Assembly (NCBI GenBank): GCA_018894655.1
Contig: JAHIPE010000129.1
Span: 1-21,383 of the forward strand
Reading direction: 5' to 3'
From: Actinomycetota bacterium
GTDB taxonomy: Bacteria; Actinomycetota; Geothermincolia; Fen-727; Anoxymicrobiaceae
DNA length: 21,383 bases
Made by a program: the position numbers and the translations under genes. The notes below the pieces were generated by a model, which saw nothing but the letters and a program-made list of their open reading frames with translations, was not told where the DNA came from and searched no databases. Of the stretch, positions 1 to 7,418 are shown in pieces (position 1 is the stretch's first letter; the number at the start of each line of letters is the position of its first letter).

Positions 1-115
1 GACGGGGATATCAGCCAGCCGGGTCGACGGAAAGGTTCACCGGCTCGAGTTCAGACTGGACCGCTCCGGGGAGATGGACATCTCCCGTACGGGCCGGTCG
101 GGAGAGAGGAAGTAA
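1..115 (+). CDS. C-terminal end of an unidentified protein (partial)
   Basis: A reading frame enters from the left edge (first full codon at base 2) and ends at the TAA at 113-115. It encodes about 37 charged residues ending in GRSGERK. The frame is open throughout, and its stop lies 4 bases before the next start codon, inside the stretch that supplies that gene's purine-rich SD, which is typical of an operon. The family cannot be identified from this fragment. Confidence 0.6.
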   Translation, partial: TGISASRVDGKVHRLEFRLDRSGEMDISRTGRSGERK

Positions 116-119
116 GCAG

Positions 120-911
120 ATGCCTCTAACTGAAGTCAAAGAGGTAAACATTTGTTATGAGGATAAAGGCGAGGGGCCTCCCCTGGTCTTCCTTCATTGC
201 TGGACCGGGAACAAGGCGTTCTTCTTCGAGCAGGTGAAGCGGTTCTCAAGCGACTACCGGTGTATCGCAATAGACTTCCCCGGGCACGGGGGGTCGGACG
301 AGTGCGACGAGTACTCCGTGGAGAGCTTCGCGGAGATAACCGTCGGCCTGATGAAGAAGCTCAAGGTGAAGAAAGCGGTCTTTGCCGGTCACAGCATGGG
401 CGGAATGGTGGGTATGCAACTCGCGCTCGATTTCCCTGAACTGGTGAAAGGGATAATCCTTCTGGATACGACCTCGTACCTGTCGGGGCACATATTCCAG
501 CGCGCCTTCGCATCCGTTGCAGTTCTCGTCAGCCCCCTGGGGACCAGGCCCGTCAAGGCGGTCGTGGCCGGTATCGCGGCGACTTACCCCCTTGCCGGAA
601 TGAAGGCGAGGGTTATCACCGGAAGGGAGTGCTGCAAGGTCCCTAACCGTGTGACCGGCAAGAGCCTCAACAGCTTCAGGAAGTTCAACGTGACCGATCG
701 CCTGGGAGAGATAGACACGCCTGCCCTGATAGTGGTGGGCACCGCGGACATGCTTGCCGACGTGCGCCACGCGAAGACGATGGCCAGGGGACTGCCCAAC
801 TCGACGATGAAGGTAGTGCACGGCGCCGGCCACATGGCGCTCTTCGAGAAGCCGGAGGTCGTAAACGAGGCGATGGAGGGTTATCTCAACCGGGTGTACC
901 CCTCGAAATAG
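120..911 (+). CDS. alpha/beta-fold hydrolase
   Basis: A 263-residue single-domain alpha/beta hydrolase of usual length for the family. The oxyanion region LVFLHCWTG is at about 22-30, DFPGHGGSD at 52-60, the nucleophile elbow GHSMGG at 90-95 (Ser92), the likely acid Asp210 in VVGTADM, and the catalytic His238 in GAGHMALFEKPE. It has no signal peptide, so it is probably cytosolic. Such proteins hydrolyse esters, lactones or C-C bonds; the substrate cannot be read from sequence. The ATG at 120 follows a purine-rich GGAGAGAGGAAG and lies just after the preceding stop, so it is probably co-transcribed with the upstream gene and with the lipoprotein gene downstream. Confidence 0.9.
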   Translation: MPLTEVKEVNICYEDKGEGPPLVFLHCWTGNKAFFFEQVKRFSSDYRCIAIDFPGHGGSDECDEYSVESFAEITVGLMKKLKVKKAVFAGHSMGGMVGMQLALDFPELVKGIILLDTTSYLSGHIFQRAFASVAVLVSPLGTRPVKAVVAGIAATYPLAGMKARVITGRECCKVPNRVTGKSLNSFRKFNVTDRLGEIDTPALIVVGTADMLADVRHAKTMARGLPNSTMKVVHGAGHMALFEKPEVVNEAMEGYLNRVYPSK

Positions 912-950
912 AAGAGCGTATGCTACGGCTCGAGCGTGGAGGTTCTGTCG

Positions 951-1955
951 ATGAGGCGCGCAGGTGCCAGGGTCCGGTTGGCGCTGATCATCGTGGCGGC
1001 GCTTCTGTGCGTACCGGCACTCTGGCTTATCTCCTGTTCCCCCCCTGGAAGCGATCCCCCCGAAGGCGTCATGGAGGACGTCAGGTTCTTCGCCTACCAG
1101 ATACAGGACCAGAGCTGGTACGGGGACCTTCAGAAGCTAATCGATTCCCACTACGACCTCCTGGTGATAGACCAGACCAGGAGCGTCAAGGGAGAGGAGG
1201 GCTACGACAGCAAAGGCGAGGTCGCGCGCTTGAAGAGCAGCAAGAACTCGACCGGGGGCAACAAGATAGTGGTCTGTTACATCGACGTGGGTGAGGCCGA
1301 GAGCTACCGCTGGTACTGGCGGGACGGGTGGAAGGTTGGGAACCCCGACTGGATAGTAGCTCCCGACCCGGACGGTTGGGACGAGAACTATCCCGTCGCG
1401 TTCTGGGACGAGGAGTGGAAGGGGATAATGAAGGAGGCCATCGACCGTATCATCGAGGACGGCTACGACGGCATTTACCTGGACTGGCTGGAGGTCTACT
1501 CGTTCGAGCCGGTGGCCGACGCGGCTCGGGCCGAGGGGCTCGACGCCCGCGATGAACTGGTCGGGTTCGTTGACGAGCTTGCCCTCTACGCACGCTCGCA
1601 GAAACCCGGCTTTCTCTTCATTGCCCAGAACGCGGCTGAGCTGGGGTCGATCCACGAGTACGTCGGCCTGTTCGACGGTATAACCCAGGAGGCCATCTGG
1701 TACGACGGGGGCGGCGACCCCGACTCCGGCGAGACCGAGGGTGACGTTCCGGTGGACCGGGACCTGACCGATGAGTACCTGGATGCCCTGGCGCTGTGGC
1801 GACAAGCCGACAAGCCGGTCTTCGACGTGGAATACGCCGAGGAGCCCGCGAACACGGAGCGCGCCTACCGGCTCGGGGCGGACCAGATGTTCAAGACGTA
1901 CGTGACGCTAACGCCGCTCGACGCCCTGACCGAAACGCCCCCGCCGGGGTACTGA
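951..1955 (+). CDS. TM1410/GH114-like putative glycoside hydrolase, lipoprotein
   Basis: A 334-residue exported protein. Residues 7-28 are a hydrophobic signal ending in the lipobox LISC (Cys29), so it is predicted to be a lipid-anchored extracytoplasmic enzyme. The body resembles the TIM-barrel family that includes TM1410/MJ1477 and GH114 endo-alpha-1,4-polygalactosaminidases: FFAYQIQDQ, YDLLVIDQ, VVCYIDVGEAESYR, WDENYPVAFWDEEW and DGIYLDWLE, the last with the acidic residues expected of the active site. ATG 951 is chosen over GTG 936 because GGAGG at 938-942 sits 8 bases before it. The gap to the upstream hydrolase is 39 bp, so they are likely one operon. A role in cleaving an exopolysaccharide is inference from the family. 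Confidence 0.8.
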   Translation: MRRAGARVRLALIIVAALLCVPALWLISCSPPGSDPPEGVMEDVRFFAYQIQDQSWYGDLQKLIDSHYDLLVIDQTRSVKGEEGYDSKGEVARLKSSKNSTGGNKIVVCYIDVGEAESYRWYWRDGWKVGNPDWIVAPDPDGWDENYPVAFWDEEWKGIMKEAIDRIIEDGYDGIYLDWLEVYSFEPVADAARAEGLDARDELVGFVDELALYARSQKPGFLFIAQNAAELGSIHEYVGLFDGITQEAIWYDGGGDPDSGETEGDVPVDRDLTDEYLDALALWRQADKPVFDVEYAEEPANTERAYRLGADQMFKTYVTLTPLDALTETPPPGY

Positions 1956-2407
1956 AAACGCACCAATGGTGCCAGGCACCGTTGTTGCGACGACCCTCTC
2001 AGGCCCACCCAGCAGACCGAAAGCCGTTCCTCAGAATGATGACAAATGTGCCATCTCTCCTGATTGACGCTTCTCCGGGGTGCGCCCGCTGTCTAAAGCG
2101 GGTCTTACCTCCCCTCCACGTCCGTTTATCCTCTCCGTGGAACTCACGGCGAGCGATAGCCGGCGTTCATCTTGGTTTTCGATTAACGCCTTATCACGAT
2201 TCATACCATACCACCACCCCATGACATGCTTTTTAGCCTTCCTCTATAACCGAACACATAGCGATGTATTAGAACTAAATGACCGCTGCCTCTATGTATT
2301 CCACGCCGAATCCAGCCAGCCGGTACCTATGCTCTACCAGTATAGCTATTTCGGTCGGGGCGGAGAATTTCATGTGTATGTAATATCCTGATACTACACA
2401 TATGTCA
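1956..2407. other. gene-poor, partly AT-rich stretch
   Basis: No convincing gene. It begins with a palindromic repeat (1959-1990). A 6 bp stem hairpin CCCGCT/AGCGGG lies at 2085-2102. A minus-strand frame at 2031-2222 and a plus-strand frame at 2080-2391 are open but show no family signature. Base composition drops from about 2200 to 2420. The stretch ends at the broken end of a DUF362 gene start, so it probably holds decayed DNA or an insertion remnant. Confidence 0.5.
1959..1990. repeat. dispersed palindromic repeat, copy 1
   Basis: It contains GGTGCC-A-GGCACC, a perfect 6 bp palindrome with a one-base centre, flanked by GCACCAAT and GTTGTTGCGA. Read on the minus strand it matches the GGTGCCTGGCACC core and GTTGCGTT-like flanks of the copy at 18213-18257. 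It lies immediately downstream of the lipoprotein stop, where it could also act as a transcript 3' end. Confidence 0.6.
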
Positions 2408-2512
2408 TCATAACAGATAACTGTTTGTTACCCTGCCGACGCTTTCCTCGATAAGGCTCCTGTCGTAGCTATCGCAACGAACCAAGGCAACGTCTGGTTT
2501 ATCTGGCGACAT
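2408..2512 (-). pseudogene. truncated N-terminus of a DUF362 protein
   Basis: From ATG 2512 the minus strand encodes 34 residues, MSPDKPDVALVRCDSYD... , ending at TGA 2408-2410. The DVALVRCDSYD...IEESV pattern is the usual opening of DUF362 proteins, which are a few hundred residues long and often carry ferredoxin-type clusters. After about residue 28 the match ends and a stop follows, so only the first strand-helix unit remains. It lies 17 bp downstream of the SRPBCC gene on the same strand, with GGGGGA as a possible SD, and was probably the second gene of that operon before truncation. The family call rests on a short stretch. Confidence 0.6.
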
Positions 2513-2529
2513 GAAGCGGTCGATTCCCC

Positions 2530-2988
2530 CTACTGCGACTCCACCCGTTTCTTGACGTCCTTGAGGGCGGACTTCATTACACGCCTGTCGACCTGCTTGA
2601 GGAGCCTTTTCACGACCGGCCCCCGGAACGCCTTGGGCAGGGAGTAAGACACGTCGAAGTAGTAGGTGACCTCGGTGCGGTCATCATCCAGGGGCTCGAA
2701 CTCGTAAGAGGCGTTGCAGTCCTCGAGGTCTCCCTCGATGTAACCGATCTCTATAAGGTTCTCCTTGTAGGAGTACTTGAGCACGTAGCGGATCTTGATC
2801 ATCACCGCGTCCACCACGTACCGCACCTCGGTGCCCCGCCCTTTCTTGTCGCGCTTGACGATCTCGATCTCGTCGACCCCGGACATCCAATCGGGGTAGC
2901 TCTCGAAGTCGAGCAGCGCCTCCTTGATGGCGTCCGGGCCGGCGTTGATGACCAGTGACTCTGATAGCCCAACCTTTTTCTGGCTCAT
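2530..2988 (-). CDS. SRPBCC (polyketide cyclase / START-like) protein
   Basis: A 152-residue protein with the SRPBCC helix-grip fold pattern: an N-terminal strand (ESLVINAGPDAIKEALLDFESYPDWMSGV), central strands (IEIVKRDKKGRGTEVRYVVDAV, IRYVLKYSY), an EFEPLDDDRTEVTYYFDVSY strand and a long C-terminal helix (VVKRLLKQVDRRVMKSALKDVKKRV). The family binds lipids, polyketides or quinones in a deep cavity; the ligand here is unknown. It is probably cytosolic. ATG 2988 is preferred over the longer frame because AGAAGGGGAA precedes it at normal spacing and the homology begins there. It is transcribed divergently from the cysteine synthase; a broken DUF362 gene lies downstream. Confidence 0.85.
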   Translation of the reverse strand: MSQKKVGLSESLVINAGPDAIKEALLDFESYPDWMSGVDEIEIVKRDKKGRGTEVRYVVDAVMIKIRYVLKYSYKENLIEIGYIEGDLEDCNASYEFEPLDDDRTEVTYYFDVSYSLPKAFRGPVVKRLLKQVDRRVMKSALKDVKKRVESQ

Positions 2989-3066
2989 AGTTCCCCTTCT
3001 CAGGTGTTTCGGCTTTGCGGTTGAATATATCATATGGCGGCGGAGCCGGGACCGTTTCCCGCTGTC

Positions 3067-3075
3067 TGGTATAAT
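3067..3075 (+). promoter_or_regulatory. extended -10 promoter for the cysteine synthase gene
   Basis: TGGTATAAT is a perfect extended -10 element (TGn plus TATAAT), 32 bases before the TTG start. No good -35 is visible at 17 bp, which fits an extended -10 promoter. It lies in the divergent region shared with the SRPBCC gene. Confidence 0.6.
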
Positions 3076-3106
3076 TGCCGGGCTAGTTTCTGACGGGAGG
3101 TAATCG

Positions 3107-4033
3107 TTGGCGAGCGCGGACAGGCAAACGAATGTTTTGAGCCTTATAGGCAACACGCCGGTGGTTGAGACCGTGGGAACCAACACCAACCCCAATGTGA
3201 GGATCCTCGCAAAGCTGGAGGGGTTCAACCCCTGCAGCTCGGTCAAGGACCGTATCGCCCTATACATGGTGGAGGGCGCGGAGAGAAGGGGAGAGCTCAC
3301 CCGCGACATGACCATCCTGGAGCCCACCAGCGGGAACACCGGGATAGGTCTCGCCATGGTCGCCTCGGTGAAGGGTTACAAGCTGAAGATAGTGATGCCC
3401 GAGACGATGAGCGTGGAGCGGCAGCAGGTATTGAAGGCGTTCGGCGCCGAGCTGGTGCTGACGCCGGGGGATGATGGGATGAGCGGGGCCATCGAGCTGG
3501 TGCGGCTGATGGCGGAGGACCCGTCCTACTACTCCCCTAACCAGTTCGCCAACTCCGATAACGTAGTTGCGCACTACGAGGGTACCGGGCGGGAGATACT
3601 CGAGCAGACCGACGAGGTGGACGTGCTGGTGGCGGGGATAGGAACCGGGGGAACGATCATGGGGACCTCCCGCAGGGTTCGGGAGAGCAACCCGCGGGTG
3701 AGGGTGGTCGGCGTGGAGCCGTTCGTCGGCTCTCACATACAGGGCCTCCGCAACCTCGAGGAGTTCATGCCTCCCATCTTCGACATCTCGGTGCTCGATG
3801 AGAAGATGAACGTGGACGACAGGTCCGCGTTCAGGATGGCGCGCGAGCTGGTCCACAACGAGGGGCTCTTCGTGGGGATCTCCAGCGGCGCGGCCATGTG
3901 CGAGGCGTGCCACCAGGCCACGAAGATGAACAGCGGGACCATCGTGGTCATATTCCCCGACAGGGGTGACCGGTACCTCTCCACCGAGTGCTACAGCCAC
4001 CAGCGCCAGGATGTCCCGAAGGAAGGCATCTAG
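3107..4033 (+). CDS. cysM: PLP-dependent cysteine synthase, CysM-like
   Basis: A 308-residue fold-type II PLP enzyme. The PLP lysine is Lys47 in NPCSSVKDR, the substrate loop is TSGNTG at 74-79, the phosphate-binding loop is GIGTGGTIMG, and ISSGAA lies near the C-terminus. It would make cysteine from an activated serine (O-acetyl- or O-phosphoserine) and a sulfur donor in the cytosol. KGYKLKIVMPETMSVERQQVL, GLRNLEE and RELVHNEGLFVGISSGA resemble mycobacterial-type CysM more than CysK, so the symbol is a best guess. The start is TTG 3107, with SD GGGAGG at 3095-3100. No serine acetyltransferase or sulfur-carrier gene lies nearby, so the donor cannot be inferred. Confidence 0.9.
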   Translation: MASADRQTNVLSLIGNTPVVETVGTNTNPNVRILAKLEGFNPCSSVKDRIALYMVEGAERRGELTRDMTILEPTSGNTGIGLAMVASVKGYKLKIVMPETMSVERQQVLKAFGAELVLTPGDDGMSGAIELVRLMAEDPSYYSPNQFANSDNVVAHYEGTGREILEQTDEVDVLVAGIGTGGTIMGTSRRVRESNPRVRVVGVEPFVGSHIQGLRNLEEFMPPIFDISVLDEKMNVDDRSAFRMARELVHNEGLFVGISSGAAMCEACHQATKMNSGTIVVIFPDRGDRYLSTECYSHQRQDVPKEGI

Positions 4034-4116
4034 CGGCAACCAGCCAACGCCCCTTGAGCTGCAACCCCCGTTTGCGGACCGCCTACGCGCCTTGAGCCGG
4101 GACTCTCAGTCAGCCG

Positions 4117-4145
4117 TTGACTCGTTGCTTGCATTGCTTTATGAT
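4117..4145 (+). promoter_or_regulatory. sigma70-type promoter for the pseudokinase gene
   Basis: TTGACT (4117-4122), a 17 bp spacer and TATGAT (4140-4145) form a near-consensus promoter. The expected transcription start, about 7 bases downstream (near 4152), leaves a leader of only about 8 bases before ATG 4160, too short for a normal SD, and none is visible. The mRNA is therefore probably leaderless or nearly so. Confidence 0.65.
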
Positions 4146-4159
4146 AAGCTCAAGCTACC

Positions 4160-5113
4160 ATGGAAGATATAACTCGCTTGTTCGAAGACGAAGGCTACCT
4201 GTTAGAGGAGTCCCTGGCGGCGGACACCTGGGGCGAGCTCTACCGCGCCCGTTACGCGCCGCATGACCGGGAGGTCCTCTTCCGCAGGTTCCCGGCCGGG
4301 CTGGGGGCCGACACCGGCGCCTGGGAGCTTGCCTGCGCCGAGATCCAGGCCTGGGCGAGGCTTGACCACCCGGGGATCCTCCAGGTCCTTGACTGGGGAG
4401 AAGCGGCCGCGGGCCCGTACCTGGTGACGGCGATGCCGGGCGGAACGTTGCTTGGTGATATCCTCGCTGAGGAGAAGGGGGTAGAAACGCCGGACGACAT
4501 GTTCCGGAACCTGCTGGTGTCGGTGGAGGCGGCCAGGCAGTGGGGGGTCCTGCACTTGGGGCTGAATCTCACCTGCGTGTGGGTCGCCGGAGACGGCACC
4601 GTGGAGGTGGGCGAGTTCGGGCTCTCATACGTCTCAAGGGAGTTCCCCGCCCATGGGGCCGCCGACGACCTTTTCCTCGCGCCGGAGCAGTCCCGGGGCC
4701 AGAGGGTGAGCGCCGCGACCGATGTCTACGCGCTGGGCCTGTTCTTCATAGCGCTGTCCGGCGGGCTGGCGGAGGCACGCCTGGCGGCCCAGGGCAATGT
4801 GGTCCCGGAGGGCCTGGGGGAGCTTCGCCCGGTGCTTGCCCGGTGCCTCGACGAGCAACCGCTGGCCCGCTACCGCTCGGCGGGAGAGCTGGCGGGGGCG
4901 ATGGGCCTGGACCCGGAACAGTGGCTCTACGAGGAGTACCGGGACTGCCCCTTGTGCCGGTTGAAGAGTGAGATAGAGAGGGATGCCACCCTGGGAAGCA
5001 AGCGGCGGCGCGCAGGATTGGCGGCCGCGGCCGGGGAGTTGCCGTACCTGTGGACAGCGATCATGGCCCTGGCGGTAGTGACGTTCCTGGTGTGGTGGCT
5101 GGCCCTGCGGTAG
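4160..5113 (+). CDS. membrane-anchored Ser/Thr-kinase-like protein, predicted pseudokinase
   Basis: A 317-residue protein with a bacterial Hanks-type kinase fold at about 10-250. HPGILQVLDWGEAAAGPYLVTAMPGGTLLGDIL covers the hinge, and APEQSRG (174-180) and TDVYALGLFF (187-196) match the activation-segment end and helix F. Catalytic motifs are broken: the beta3 lysine position reads VLFRRF, the HRDxKxxN loop reads HLGLNLT (from His132) without the catalytic Asp, and DFG reads EFG (152-154). Active phosphotransfer is therefore unlikely. A CPLC pair (263-266) and one TM helix (about 297-316) end the protein, leaving the kinase-like domain in the cytosol. This topology recalls PASTA-less PknB relatives. 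A scaffold or ligand-sensing role is inference. Confidence 0.8.
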   Translation: MEDITRLFEDEGYLLEESLAADTWGELYRARYAPHDREVLFRRFPAGLGADTGAWELACAEIQAWARLDHPGILQVLDWGEAAAGPYLVTAMPGGTLLGDILAEEKGVETPDDMFRNLLVSVEAARQWGVLHLGLNLTCVWVAGDGTVEVGEFGLSYVSREFPAHGAADDLFLAPEQSRGQRVSAATDVYALGLFFIALSGGLAEARLAAQGNVVPEGLGELRPVLARCLDEQPLARYRSAGELAGAMGLDPEQWLYEEYRDCPLCRLKSEIERDATLGSKRRRAGLAAAAGELPYLWTAIMALAVVTFLVWWLALR

Positions 5114-5169
5114 AAACACCTTCCCCCGGCTCAGCAGACAATAATACGCAGAAAAAGAGGATATTGGTA

Positions 5170-5199
5170 TTGCAGTATATCGGTATTACTGATATACTG
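5170..5199 (+). promoter_or_regulatory. toxin-antitoxin promoter with overlapping operator
   Basis: TTGCAG (5170-5175), 17 bp, TATACT (5193-5198) makes a good sigma70-type promoter. A perfect 9 bp inverted repeat, CAGTATATC (5173-5181) and GATATACTG (5191-5199) with a 9 bp spacer, covers the whole -35 to -10 stretch. ATATTGGTATT and ATATCGGTATT also repeat directly upstream and within it. This is the expected arrangement for autorepression by an AbrB-type antitoxin or its toxin complex. Confidence 0.75.
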
Positions 5200-5243
5200 G
5201 ATAACAGAAAAGGGCCAGGTGCAGAAAAGGGGGGAAGCGACTA

Positions 5244-5537
5244 ATGGCAGGTGACGTGGAGGAGATCGTAAAGGTCGGCGAAAGGGGAACCATTACGATA
5301 CCTGCTGCCGTAAGGAAGATAGCGGGCATATCACCCGGCGATGTGTTGCGTGTTGCCATATCAACAATAACGGGGACCGTAACCCTTACGCCACAGGTAA
5401 CAATCGACAGGGACCAGGCATGGTACTGGACTCCTGAGTGGCAGAAGGGAGAAAGGGAGGCCGACGAGGACATAGCCGCCGGAAGGGTATACGAAATGAA
5501 GGCGGATGGCATGAGGGGGGAGATGGAGAACTGGTAA
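5244..5537 (+). CDS. AbrB/SpoVT-type antitoxin
   Basis: A 97-residue protein with an N-terminal swapped-hairpin SpoVT-AbrB DNA-binding domain (about 8-48: VKVGERGTITIPAAVRKIAGISPGDVLRV) and an acidic, Trp-containing C-terminal tail (DQAWYWTPEWQKGEREADEDIAAGRVYE) typical of antitoxins that wrap their toxin. It should neutralise the RelE-like toxin encoded next and repress the promoter carrying the inverted repeat at 5173-5199. The start at 5244 has SD GGGGGGAA. Its end overlaps the toxin start by 7 bases. Base composition is lower in GC than in the flanking chromosome, consistent with acquisition together with the neighbouring element. Confidence 0.85.
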   Translation: MAGDVEEIVKVGERGTITIPAAVRKIAGISPGDVLRVAISTITGTVTLTPQVTIDRDQAWYWTPEWQKGEREADEDIAAGRVYEMKADGMRGEMENW

Positions 5538-5800
5538 AGCTGGCGTACACAGAAAGATGGAAGAAAGCATTCATGTCTCTTTGTGAAAACGACCGGAAAA
5601 CAACGGACCGGAAACTTGAACTCTTCAGACAGAATCCCCGGCACCCATCTCTCAGATCGAAACCCGTCCAGGGAAAGAAAAATGTTTGGGAAAGCTCTGT
5701 CAGTATGGATATAAGGTTCACCTGGCAGTGGAGCAAAGAAAAGGGGACCATAATATTAAGAAACGTGGGTCCCCACGATAAAGCGTTAGAAAGACCTTAG
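5531..5800 (+). CDS. RelE/ParE-superfamily toxin
   Basis: An 89-residue toxin-like protein: LAYTERWKKAFMSLCENDRKT, NPRHPSLRSKPVQGKKNVWESSV, then DIRFTWQWSKEKGTIILRNVGPHDKAL. This is the RelE/YafQ/StbE-type strand-helix order with the terminal IILxxVGxHD strand. It probably cleaves ribosome-bound mRNA, though the substrate is inferred. No ATG, GTG or TTG lies at the proper N-terminus. The best start is CTG 5531, about 8 bases after GGGGAG, overlapping the antitoxin's TGGTAA, so it is translationally coupled. An upstream in-frame ATG (5438) would overlap the antitoxin by 100 bases and add an arginine/glycine-rich tail with no family match. The gene ends 22 bp before the left repeat of the putative element. 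Confidence 0.8.
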   Translation: MVKLAYTERWKKAFMSLCENDRKTTDRKLELFRQNPRHPSLRSKPVQGKKNVWESSVSMDIRFTWQWSKEKGTIILRNVGPHDKALERP

Positions 5801-5822
5801 CAGATATTCAGGGAGGGCGGTT

Positions 5823-5874
5823 ATTGTTACCCTTCTGGTTCTTTAGGTAACAATACGGGGGCTTCCCTGGTCAA
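5823..5874 (+). repeat. left direct repeat / putative att site
   Basis: Arms TATTGTTACC (5822-5831) and GGTAACAATA (5846-5855) form a perfect 10 bp inverted repeat. CTGGTTCT (5835-5842) sits between them and is identical to the spacer in the right copy. Compared with the right copy, the three bases at 5843-5845 are TTA instead of AAG, which spoils the inner part of the right arm. After the core, ACGGGGGCTT is shared, then similarity fades to GTCAA. Confidence 0.75.
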
Positions 5875-5994
5875 TAAGCTCAATGCCTGAAAGGCGCGAA
5901 CGTGATAGAATGTCGGCGTTGGAAGAGGCATATGAGGAATACCGGGTAACTTCTCTCGTGCCAAAGCGTTTCAATAACAAAGGAGCTGAAATCA

Positions 5995-6697
5995 ATGCGG
6001 CGAAAATCAGTGGCTTTTCTTCTAGCCTGACTTTCCGGGTTACATACTCTTTGTTGCTGCACCGACCTCCCTTGCTATTCCTGGCTGGTGGGCAGGCAAA
6101 GTTTCCGAAACCGGAGGTAACGGGACTTATGGGTCCAGCTCTTGGGTTGCTAGCGGTACGGGTATGACGACTCCATCCTACAGTACGATGGTTGGCCAAC
6201 AGGGCAAGATCAATTCTTGTTATATTACGCGCACTATCGGCTCTAGGTTGTACCAAGCAGAAACCGGCTGGGTGTGGATGGGCACGGAGAGCGGCGCCCC
6301 ACTCCATTTCGCGGCCTTTATTAATAACAGCGGCCCACAATATGTGTGGTACATAGACTGGTTCACACCTGGAACAAAACATCACTACCGAATCAGGCAT
6401 CTCGAGTCGAACAGGTGGGCCATCTACATTGACTACACCTGGCGGGGGGTTGTGTATAATACGGGGTTTAGTAGCGGCTGGTCTCACGTTGGTGGAGAGA
6501 GGTACCGCTGTGGCGGCAACGCCGAATTTGATTACTGCGAGAAATGGAACGGATCGGCTTGGAGTCCCTGGACCCGGCCCACTAATTGGGACACCATGGG
6601 ACCTTATTTTTCTTGTGACAACGATACATTCTACAGATTCGAACGGGTAGGGTCGTTACCGTCCCAAAGGTGCCGGATTCGACCGGGTTGGGGTTAA
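5995..6697 (+). pseudogene. putative secreted protein, frame broken in the signal peptide
   Basis: ATG 5995 has a strong SD (AAGGAG, 9 bases upstream) and begins a signal peptide, MRRKSVAFLLA, then hits TGA at 6028-6030. The hydrophobic stretch continues through a second frame (SLTFRVTYSL), then a third (FVAAPTSLA, IPGWWAGKV), which stays open to TAA 6697. The last frame has its first ATG at 6164, but the protein-like reading extends upstream of it. The body is rich in Trp, Tyr, Gly and Cys, suggesting an extracellular beta-rich, disulfide-bonded domain of unrecognised family. Two one-base indels would restore one protein of about 230 residues with a normal signal peptide. It may be a pseudogene, or an assembly error. 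Confidence 0.55.
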
Positions 6698-6743
6698 CGA
6701 TTGTAGAAATAGATGCGATTACGAGACATAGGAGGATGGAACC

Positions 6744-7418
6744 ATGAAGACAACCAGAATCTTGGTCATGTGCGCGTTAGCGGCGATCCTGTTCGCCACT
6801 GCGGCCGGATGTACTGGACCGGTATCCAAGAATGTCCCTGCAACGACGCCATCTTTGGCAATGAGTGAATCCTCACCTTCCGCTATCAGCCCCAGCGTCT
6901 GCTACGACTCATACATACGAAATATTCAGGCGGGCAGACGACCGATCCCATCGATCCCGGCAGTTAGCGCTTCAGAAGCCAAAACCAAGACAGGCATCTC
7001 AGTGAGGCTGCCTAAAAACACCAAACTCACGGGGAAGCTAATGGGTATCTACCCGTATATTTCCGCTTCAGAGAGCCCGCAACTTGGCGCGAACCCGCAA
7101 CTGGGCCTGCATTTCACAAACTGCATTATCATAGACGAGGAAGCATGCAAGGAAAAGCCGGATTTCGAGGCCGAGGCAGCCGGCCCGACTTTTAACGGAA
7201 AACCGGCAGATGAAATAATAGGTTCTGAGGCGACCCTTGTCAAGGTTGCTGGATTTCAAGGAATGTTGCGTCCGGAATGGACTTCTGGGGGCGCGACGCC
7301 CTACAAACTCCCTCCCCAGCTGCAGTGGTGGGAGAACGGTGTCAGGTACTTTATGAGTGCATGGAAGTTGGGCTACAGCGGACAGCAGCTGTTGGATATC
7401 GCAAACTCGATGTACTAA
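6744..7418 (+). CDS. lipoprotein with a DUF4367-like C-terminus
   Basis: A 224-residue protein with a clear lipoprotein signal (MKTTRILVMCALAAILFATA, then AGC with lipidation Cys23), followed by a Ser/Thr/Pro-rich linker to about residue 50. The C-terminal pattern QWWENGVRYFMSAWKLGYSGQQLLDIANSMY resembles the end of DUF4367 domains (Trp, ENGxxY, then a helix ending IANS). Function is unknown; it would be anchored outside the membrane. The start is secured by AGGAGG at 6730-6735, 8 bases before the ATG. It lies 46 bp after the broken secreted-protein gene and is AT-richer than the flanking chromosome. Confidence 0.75.
   Translation: MKTTRILVMCALAAILFATAAGCTGPVSKNVPATTPSLAMSESSPSAISPSVCYDSYIRNIQAGRRPIPSIPAVSASEAKTKTGISVRLPKNTKLTGKLMGIYPYISASESPQLGANPQLGLHFTNCIIIDEEACKEKPDFEAEAAGPTFNGKPADEIIGSEATLVKVAGFQGMLRPEWTSGGATPYKLPPQLQWWENGVRYFMSAWKLGYSGQQLLDIANSMY

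Noticed and set aside
2080..2391. A possible 103-residue protein in the AT-rich gap.
   Set aside because: No SD, no recognisable domain, and composition resembling decayed DNA; kept only as part of the intergenic note.
2424..2434. TTTGTTACCCT resembling the att arm ATTGTTACCCTT at the DUF362 break.
   Set aside because: Only one arm is present, with no spacer and no partner arm, and part of it lies in residual coding sequence; chance is likely.
5883..6167. A 94-residue frame at the left end of the element.
   Set aside because: It crosses the strong SD and signal-peptide start at 5995 and turns into one frame of the broken secreted-protein gene.
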